Assembly: GCA_964559535.1 (NCBI GenBank)
Contig: CAZLIC010000038.1
Span: forward strand, 1-36,783
Length of the DNA: 36,783 nt
From: CAZLIC01 sp964559535
Lineage (GTDB): Bacteria; Pseudomonadota; Alphaproteobacteria; Rhodobacterales; Rhodobacteraceae
Reading direction: 5' to 3'
Of the stretch, positions 31,459 through 36,783 are shown one piece after another; the first letter of the stretch is position 1, and the number at the start of each line of letters is the position of its first letter. Under the pieces are notes generated by a model. That model searched no databases. It worked only from the letters and a program-made list of their open reading frames with translations, and was not told the origin of the DNA. A program made the translations under genes and the position numbers.

Positions 31459-31487
31459 GCATGTTATGTGACATGCGGACGACATGC
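31459..31487. promoter_or_regulatory. ACATGC repeats upstream of pckA, candidate response-regulator site
   Basis: GCATGT (31459-31464) and ACATGC (31471-31476) form a perfect dyad, and a second ACATGC follows at 31482-31487, 11 bp on in direct repeat. OmpR-family proteins such as ChvI usually bind tandem direct repeats about one helical turn apart, so ChvI is a candidate. No published ChvI motif was compared. Confidence 0.35.
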
Positions 31488-31534
31488 CGACTGGCCTGTC
31501 GACGTTTCACACCGGTGCTTTGGAGGCGAAGGCG

Positions 31535-33133
31535 ATGACAGACGGGCGCGTCAATCCGGCGATGACACTGGAACATCAGGGGATCACGGGGGTTGCCGCG
31601 GCGTACTACAACGACCTTGAGCCGACGCTGGTGCAGGCTGCCGTGACGCGAGGCGAGGGTCGCCTGGGCCTGGGCGGCGCGTTCCTGTGCTCGACCGGGC
31701 AGTTCACCGGGCGGTCGCCGAAGGACAAGTTCGTGGTCCGGACACCGTCGGTCGAGACCTCCATCTGGTGGGACAACAACGGTGCGATGACGCCCGATGC
31801 CTGGGCCCGGCTGGAAGCCGACATGCTGGCGCACCTGACCGGGCGCGAAGTGTTCGCGCAGGACCTGTTCGCGGGCGCCGACCCGGCGCACCGGCTGAAC
31901 GTGCGGGTCGTGACGGAACTTGCCTGGCACGGCCTGTTCATCCGCCACCTGCTGCGCCGCCCCGGAAGGGCCGAACTGGACAGCTTCATTCCCGACTGGA
32001 CGATCATCAACTGCCCGTCCTTCAAGGCCGATCCCGCGCGCCATGGCTGCCGCAGCGAAACCGTCATCGCCTTCAACTTCGACGCGCGCCGCATCCTGAT
32101 CGGCAACACTGCCTATGCGGGCGAAAACAAGAAGGCAGTGTTCACGCTGCTGAACTACCTCTTGCCCGAAAAGGGCGTGATGCCCATGCACTGCTCGGCC
32201 AACCACGCGGTGGGCGACACGGGCGAGACGGCCGTGTTCTTCGGCCTGTCCGGCACCGGCAAGACCACGCTGTCGGCCGACCCCAGCCGTACGCTGATCG
32301 GCGACGACGAGCATGGCTGGTCGGACGAGGGCACCTTCAACTTTGAAGGCGGCTGCTACGCCAAGACCATCAACCTGTCGCGCGAAGCGGAACCCGAGAT
32401 CTTTGCCACCACCCACCGCTTCGCCACCGTGGTGGAAAACATGGTCTACGACCCCGAGACGCTGGAACTGGACTTCGACGATGACAGCCTGACGGCCAAC
32501 ACCCGCTGCGCCTATCCGCTGGAGGCGATTTCCAACGCCTCGGCCACCGGCCGGGCGGGGGCGCCGCGCAACATCATCATGCTGACCTGCGATGCCTTCG
32601 GCGTGCTGCCCCCCATTGCGCAGCTGACCCCGGCGCAGGCGATGTACCACTTCCTGTCGGGCTTCACGTCCAAGGTCGCGGGCACCGAGCGTGGCGTGAC
32701 CGAGCCGCAGCCCACCTTCAGCACCTGTTTCGGCGCGCCCTTCATGCCGCGGCGGCCCGAGGTCTATGGCAAGCTTCTGCAGGACCGCATCGCGCGGCAC
32801 GGCGCGGCGTGCTGGCTGGTGAACACCGGCTGGACGGGGGGCGCCTATGGCACGGGCAAACGCATGCCAATCAGGGCCACGCGCGCCCTTCTGACGGCGG
32901 CGCTGGACGGCTCGCTGAAGGGCGCCGCGTTCCGGCGTGACCCGAACTTCGGCTTCGAGGTGCCGGTGGCGGTGCCGGGCGTGGACGCGGCATTGCTGGA
33001 CCCGCGCCGCACCTGGGCCGACAGCGCCGCCTACGACCGGCAGGCGAACAGACTGGTGCAGATGTTCGCCGACAACTTCGGCCAGTACGTGCCGTTCATT
33101 GACGCCGAGGTGAAGGCCGCGGCCATCGGCTGA
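31535..33133 (+). CDS. pckA: Phosphoenolpyruvate carboxykinase (ATP)
   Basis: A 532-residue PEP carboxykinase of the ATP-dependent type, which converts oxaloacetate to PEP in gluconeogenesis. It has the family length and motifs: FTGRSPKDKFVV near residue 53, MHCSANHAVGD, the P-loop GLSGTGKTT (237-245, K243), and GDDEHGWSDEGTFNFEGGCYAK split across the metal-binding region, then TRCAYPLE. The ATG at 31535 follows GGAGG (31522-31526), and the start MTDGRVNPAMTLE matches relatives, so an ATG 51 bases upstream is rejected. Divergent from chvI; AT-rich control sequence lies between. Confidence 0.96.
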   Translation: MTDGRVNPAMTLEHQGITGVAAAYYNDLEPTLVQAAVTRGEGRLGLGGAFLCSTGQFTGRSPKDKFVVRTPSVETSIWWDNNGAMTPDAWARLEADMLAHLTGREVFAQDLFAGADPAHRLNVRVVTELAWHGLFIRHLLRRPGRAELDSFIPDWTIINCPSFKADPARHGCRSETVIAFNFDARRILIGNTAYAGENKKAVFTLLNYLLPEKGVMPMHCSANHAVGDTGETAVFFGLSGTGKTTLSADPSRTLIGDDEHGWSDEGTFNFEGGCYAKTINLSREAEPEIFATTHRFATVVENMVYDPETLELDFDDDSLTANTRCAYPLEAISNASATGRAGAPRNIIMLTCDAFGVLPPIAQLTPAQAMYHFLSGFTSKVAGTERGVTEPQPTFSTCFGAPFMPRRPEVYGKLLQDRIARHGAACWLVNTGWTGGAYGTGKRMPIRATRALLTAALDGSLKGAAFRRDPNFGFEVPVAVPGVDAALLDPRRTWADSAAYDRQANRLVQMFADNFGQYVPFIDAEVKAAAIG

Positions 33134-33162
33134 CCTCGACAGTCCCTCGCCAGGGGGGCAGG

Positions 33163-33705
33163 ATGCACCACATGCGCGCACTTGCCCCCCTGCTGTTTCT
33201 GGTTTCACCCGCCTTTGCCGACACCCATGTGACCGGCGACATGGGTTTCTTTTCGGAAATCGACGCCGGTGTCATCTGCGCGGCCGAAGCCAGCAACCGC
33301 GAACCCGCCCCCGGCACGCGCACCGGCTTCATCGACCTTGTCGAGGGCGAGATCACGCTGGGGCTGGCCACGCCGCGCATCCCGGCCATTCCGGGGCTGG
33401 CCTTCGGCGTAGTGGCCACCATCGCCGAAGGCGGCGGGGCAGATGGCGTGACGATTTTGGTCACCCACCCGCCGATGGGCGCTGACGGCACCGCGCGCGA
33501 AAGCTGGCAGTCGGATTTCGTTCCCGGCAACAGGACGGCGAACTTCTTCCGCTTCGACTATCCGGAAGAGCGGGCGCCCGGTCCCTGGACGCTGCAGGCA
33601 GAACTGGACGGCAGGGTGCTGTATTCGGCCCGGTTCGAGGTGGTGGACCCGGCGACAATGCCGTACTTCGTCAGCCCTTGCGAAATGCCGCCGCAACTTA
33701 GCTGA
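33163..33705 (+). CDS. DUF3859-like secreted protein
   Basis: A 180-residue protein with a Sec signal peptide (MHHMRALAPLLFLVSPAFA, cleavage probably after AFA) and a small beta-rich domain. Segments GVTILVTHPPMG, FFRFDYPEERAPGPWTLQAEL and GRVLYSARFEVV fit DUF3859, an immunoglobulin-like family without known function. A single cysteine pair (in ICAAE and SPCEMP) could form a disulphide in the periplasm. The ATG at 33163 follows AGGGGGG with a short gap; ATG 33172 is an alternative. It is 29 bases downstream of pckA and may share its transcript. Its 3' end overlaps the convergent permease by 8 bases. Confidence 0.7.
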   Translation: MHHMRALAPLLFLVSPAFADTHVTGDMGFFSEIDAGVICAAEASNREPAPGTRTGFIDLVEGEITLGLATPRIPAIPGLAFGVVATIAEGGGADGVTILVTHPPMGADGTARESWQSDFVPGNRTANFFRFDYPEERAPGPWTLQAELDGRVLYSARFEVVDPATMPYFVSPCEMPPQLS

Positions 33706-34471
33706 GCGCCTGCCGCACCAGATTCGCGCCCGTGACCACAAGCAGGATCTGCGTCCAGCGGCGAAAGCGCGCCTGATCCAGCCGGTCCTGCAGCCAGTAG
33801 CCGGCCATCAGCCCGGCCAAAGCCGGCACGGCCAGCACGGCCGAAAAGGCCAGCGTCTGCGCATTCGCCACCCCGGTGCGCAGATGCGCCACCAGCAGGG
33901 CGACAGAGCCGATCAGGAACACCACGCCCTGCGCGCGGATGGTCTCGCCCTTGGTTGCCCCGATGGACAGCAGGAACACCAAGAGCGGCGGCCCCCAGAT
34001 GCCCGACACACCGCCGTAAAGGCCCCCCAGCACGCCCAGCCCCCATTCCGCCCGCACCCGGTGGCGCAGGGGCAGCGCCAGCGGCACTCCGGCCAGTTGC
34101 AACGCGGCAAAGGCGGTGATCGGCAGGCCCAGGATCAGCAGGAATGCCGCGGTGGGGATCACCGTCACCAGCGGCGCCGCGATCAGGATGAACACCACCG
34201 TGCCCAGAAGGAACCGACGGTACGTGAAGGCCGTGTCGCGCGCCGCGGGCACGCCCTGGCGGAAAGCCTGGCTGAGGTTTGTGAACAGCGTGGGCAGGAT
34301 CAGCCCCGCCACCGACACTTCCGGTGACAGGAACCCCGAAAATCCCGACATCATGATCATCGGCATGGCAAAACCGACCGTGCCCTTCACGAAGCCCGCG
34401 AAAAGGGAAATGGCCAGCGCTGCGGCCAATGCGGCCAGCGTCAGATCGGGGGGAAGCAGGTCATGCAGCAT
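33698..34471 (-). CDS. TauE/SafE-family (TSUP) membrane permease
   Basis: A 257-residue integral membrane protein of the sulphite exporter TauE/SafE family. About eight hydrophobic helices can be read, in two halves. The family repeat appears as GFVKGTVGFAMPMI near the N-terminus and GGLYGGVSGIWGPPLLVFL in the second half. Members move small organic or inorganic anions, often sulphur-containing, but the substrate cannot be told. The start is uncertain: ATG at 34471 gives a compact family-like N-terminus, but no ribosome site is evident, and a TTG at 34510 in the same frame is possible. It is divergent from mcd across about 200 bases and converges on the DUF3859 gene. Confidence 0.85.
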   Translation of the reverse strand: MLHDLLPPDLTLAALAAALAISLFAGFVKGTVGFAMPMIMMSGFSGFLSPEVSVAGLILPTLFTNLSQAFRQGVPAARDTAFTYRRFLLGTVVFILIAAPLVTVIPTAAFLLILGLPITAFAALQLAGVPLALPLRHRVRAEWGLGVLGGLYGGVSGIWGPPLLVFLLSIGATKGETIRAQGVVFLIGSVALLVAHLRTGVANAQTLAFSAVLAVPALAGLMAGYWLQDRLDQARFRRWTQILLVVTGANLVRQALS

Positions 34472-34668
34472 GATGCTGCGGTTGTTGGACGCATACCGCA
34501 CCGGGCGCAACCCACCGGGTGGACGGCGCCCGACCGAGGGCTAGCTGCGCCACAGGCCAGAAACGGACGGGACATTTTCATCCGCCTTCTGGCCTCTGCG
34601 CGAAGCAATGTTGCGCTGCAGATGCAAAAGGACTATGCCGCACCGGCAGGAAACGAAGAGGAATCGCC

Positions 34669-36333
34669 ATGCCGCACGACGGAGCGCCGATGTCTGACAC
34701 CGCCATGACCGCCGCTCCGCTGGCGCTGTCCGAAGCTGCCGTGGCCGAGGTCTCGGCACTGGCGGAACAGGCGCGGCTGGACCTGAAGGCACGGATCACC
34801 CTCAACGGACGGATCGACACGGCGGCGCTGGATGCCAACCAGCACGCGGCCCATGCGCTGGCGTGGCTTGCCACCTATGCCGAGGCGTTGCGGCAGATGC
34901 GGGCCTGGGCGCTGCGGCTGTCTGGTGCGGGAACCTTCGGCGAGGTCGAGGCGCTGGTGTTCCAGATTGGCCTGGGCGAATACCTGGCGCAGGTGCAGGG
35001 CGGCATCCCGATGAGCCAGGGCGAATTCGCCCGGCTATCCGACCTGGGCCTGTCGTGGACCCCCGGCGCCGAGGCGGCCGCTTTGATTGCGCAGGGCAAC
35101 ACGCCCGCCGCCCGCGCCCGTCTGGCCGCGCTGATGCAAGACAACGCAGGGCGGGCAACCGTGGGCGCCACCGGCCTGGACGAAGAGCTGGAGATGATCC
35201 GCGACCAGTTCCGCCGCTTTGCCGATGACGAGGTGGTGCCGCATGCCCATGGCTGGCACCTGCGCGACGAGCTGATCCCCATGGAGATCATCGAGAAGCT
35301 GGCCGAGATGGGCGTGTTCGGCCTGACCATCCCCGAGGAATATGGCGGACTGGGCCTGTCCAAGGCGTCGATGGTGGTGGTAAGCGAAGAGCTGTCGCGC
35401 GGCTATATCGGCGTGGGCTCGCTGGGCACGCGGTCCGAAATCGCCGCCGAACTCATTCTGTGCGGCGGCACCGCCGCGCAGAAGGCGCACTGGCTGCCGA
35501 AACTGGCCAGCGGGGAAATCCTGCCCACGGCGGTGTTCACCGAACCCAACACCGGCTCCGACCTCGGGTCGCTGCGCACCCGTGCAGTCAGGGACGGCGA
35601 CGACTGGGTGGTGACCGGCAACAAGACCTGGATCACCCACGCCGCCCGCACCCATGTGATGACGCTGCTGGCCCGCACCGAACCCGACACCACCGATTAC
35701 CGCGGCCTGTCGATGTTCCTGGCCGAAAAGACCCCTGGCACCGACGCCGAACCCTTCCCCACCCCCGGCATGTCGGGCGGCGAGATCGAGGTGCTGGGCT
35801 ACCGCGGCATGAAGGAATACGAGATCGGCTTCGACGGCTTCCGCGTGAAGGGTGAAAACCTTCTGGGTGGCGTCACCGGGCAGGGCTTCAAGCAGCTGAT
35901 GCAGACCTTCGAATCTGCCCGCATCCAGACCGCGGCGCGCGCCGTGGGCGTGGCACAGGCAGCAATGGAGGTGGGGCTGCAATATGCGAAAGACCGCAGG
36001 CAGTTCGGCAAGGCGCTGGTGAACTTCCCCCGCGTGGGTGGCAAGCTGGCCATCATGGCGGCCGAGATCATGATCGCGCGGCAGTTGACCTACTTCAGTG
36101 CCTGGCAGAAAGACCACGACAGGCGGTGTGATCTGGAGGCCGGGATGGCCAAGCTTCTGGGTGCCCGCGTGGCCTGGGCCTGTGCCGACAACGCGCTGCA
36201 GATCCACGGCGGCAACGGCTTTGCGCTGGAATACCAGATCAGCCGCATCCTGTGCGACGCGCGCATCCTGAACATCTTCGAAGGTGCGGCCGAGATTCAG
36301 GCACAGGTGATCGCACGGCGGTTGGTGGAATAG
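34669..36333 (+). CDS. mcd: (2S)-Methylsuccinyl-CoA dehydrogenase-like acyl-CoA dehydrogenase
   Basis: A 554-residue acyl-CoA dehydrogenase with an N-terminal extension of about 150 residues, unlike the usual 380-residue form. The long form with a helical N-terminus (HALAWLATYAEALRQMRAWA) is typical of methylsuccinyl-CoA dehydrogenase of the ethylmalonyl-CoA pathway, which oxidises (2S)-methylsuccinyl-CoA to mesaconyl-CoA during growth on acetate. The core shows TEPNTGSDLGSLRT (flavin/substrate loop), WVVTGNKTWITHA, DRRQFGKALVNFPRVGGKLA, IHGGNGFALEYQISR and IFEGAAEIQAQV. The ATG at 34669 has GAAGAGGAA upstream; an ATG 21 bases later is possible. Other pathway genes (ccr, ecm) are outside the window. 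The specific name is an inference from length and N-terminus. Confidence 0.82.
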   Translation: MPHDGAPMSDTAMTAAPLALSEAAVAEVSALAEQARLDLKARITLNGRIDTAALDANQHAAHALAWLATYAEALRQMRAWALRLSGAGTFGEVEALVFQIGLGEYLAQVQGGIPMSQGEFARLSDLGLSWTPGAEAAALIAQGNTPAARARLAALMQDNAGRATVGATGLDEELEMIRDQFRRFADDEVVPHAHGWHLRDELIPMEIIEKLAEMGVFGLTIPEEYGGLGLSKASMVVVSEELSRGYIGVGSLGTRSEIAAELILCGGTAAQKAHWLPKLASGEILPTAVFTEPNTGSDLGSLRTRAVRDGDDWVVTGNKTWITHAARTHVMTLLARTEPDTTDYRGLSMFLAEKTPGTDAEPFPTPGMSGGEIEVLGYRGMKEYEIGFDGFRVKGENLLGGVTGQGFKQLMQTFESARIQTAARAVGVAQAAMEVGLQYAKDRRQFGKALVNFPRVGGKLAIMAAEIMIARQLTYFSAWQKDHDRRCDLEAGMAKLLGARVAWACADNALQIHGGNGFALEYQISRILCDARILNIFEGAAEIQAQVIARRLVE

Positions 36334-36390
36334 CATTCGGCCAACGGGCGGGGCATCCTGCGCGGGAAACGTCCTGCAGCGGAGCCCTCC

Positions 36391-36783
36391 ATGCGCCTTG
36401 CCTTGGCCACTGCCGTGCTGCTGCTGGCCGCCTGCGTGCCTGCCGGGCCCACACAGGACGATCTTTACTGGTGGCGGCTGGTATCGATTGATGGCCAGCC
36501 GTTTCCGGCCCGCGCGCTGATCGCCTTTCCCGAAGACCGCAGCCGCGTGGTGGGGCAGGGGCCGTGCAACCGGTTCTCCGCCGACCGCATCACCCACCCC
36601 TTCCCCACCGACCGCGTCATCAACATTACCGCCACCGAACTGGCTTGCGACGCTCTGGCCGAGGAGCAGAGGTTCTTCGCGGCGCTGGCCGAGATGCAGC
36701 GGATGGGGGTCGGCATTTCGGCGCTGTACTATGTGAACGATGCCGGGCGGCGGATGGATTTCGTGCCCGATGCGGACCGCTAG
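36391..36783 (+). CDS. META-domain lipoprotein
   Basis: A 130-residue protein beginning with a lipoprotein signal, LATAVLLLAACVPAG, where the lipobox LAAC places the lipidated cysteine at residue 15. The rest fits a META/HslJ-like domain: the YWWRLVSIDGQPF start, a GQGPCNRFSADR motif (the family's G-x-x-x-C-N) and the TELACDALAEEQRFFAAL stretch. The two cysteines may form a disulphide. META proteins are small outer-membrane or periplasmic proteins, sometimes linked to stress or motility, without a firmly known activity. It lies 57 bases downstream of mcd, and its stop codon is the last three bases of the window, so it is complete. Confidence 0.85.
   Translation: MRLALATAVLLLAACVPAGPTQDDLYWWRLVSIDGQPFPARALIAFPEDRSRVVGQGPCNRFSADRITHPFPTDRVINITATELACDALAEEQRFFAALAEMQRMGVGISALYYVNDAGRRMDFVPDADR

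Larger units (their letters stand above)
31218..31534. promoter_or_regulatory. Divergent control region of chvI and pckA
   Basis: 317 bases, markedly richer in A+T than the surroundings between about 31330 and 31430. It holds two CGCTAAC copies 20 bp apart (31400-31406 and 31420-31426), the first inside the near-symmetrical GTTAC-CG-CTAAC (31395-31406), and the inverted repeat GCATGT-N6-ACATGC (31459-31476) with another ACATGC at 31482-31487. These suggest at least two regulators acting on pckA. I see no gene in the region. Confidence 0.55.

Overview
The window is a stretch of chromosome from a GC-rich alphaproteobacterium, most likely a member of the Rhodobacterales (Rhodobacteraceae/Paracoccaceae). 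The evidence for this is the block ChvG-ChvI / short HprK / RapZ / EIIA-Man / HPr facing pckA, a methylsuccinyl-CoA dehydrogenase-type enzyme of the ethylmalonyl-CoA pathway, a TIGR02300 (FYDLN) protein, a short YdcH protein, an FNR-type box, and uniformly high GC with dense, overlapping genes. I see no insertion sequence, phage, plasmid or CRISPR features. All assignments come from reading motifs by eye; no database search was run.

Layout. 0.3-2.6 kb: a MaoC hydratase, ribF and a convergent alpha/beta hydrolase. 2.55-4.2 kb: a divergent control region with two matching dyads, a YcgN cysteine-cluster protein and a threonine-aldolase-like PLP enzyme. 4.2-8.5 kb, minus strand: a GNAT acetyltransferase, a DUF1501/DUF1800 pair and a DUF1993 protein. 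8.7-10.4 kb: a fusion of a membrane (SdhC-like) anchor, a 2Fe-2S ferredoxin domain and a class III adenylate cyclase. 10.5-11.3 kb: a DUF1989 protein.

11.5-16.8 kb is the most unusual part. It is a four-gene collinear set: a DUF3095 protein that looks like a divergent nucleotide cyclase; a 902-residue ABC-exporter homologue whose Walker A, Walker B, signature and H-loop are all degenerate and which carries a long insert; a stand-alone cyclic-nucleotide-binding protein with an intact binding cassette; and an MBL-fold hydrolase of a phosphodiesterase-like type. With the redox-type adenylate cyclase just upstream, this looks like an undescribed cyclic-nucleotide module built around a non-hydrolysing ABC protein.

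16.9-23.3 kb: a YdcH protein behind an FNR-type box, then a tailoring cluster: a small protein, a 57-residue SxtJ-like membrane protein, a NodU/CmcH carbamoyltransferase, an SGNH-hydrolase-like protein, a PaO-type Rieske oxygenase with a C-terminal CxxC and membrane hairpin, and a SAM methyltransferase. It ends beside a tRNA-Ala(GGC) whose 3' end faces it. 23.5-25.5 kb: TIGR02300, a YgjP-type metallopeptidase and a GntR regulator. 25.5-31.2 kb, minus strand: the ChvI-ChvG two-component system, then HprK-RapZ-EIIA-HPr (a regulatory, non-sugar PTS) and an acyltransferase. 31.5-36.8 kb: pckA opposite chvI, a DUF3859 secreted protein, a TauE/SafE permease, mcd and a META-domain lipoprotein that ends exactly at the window edge.
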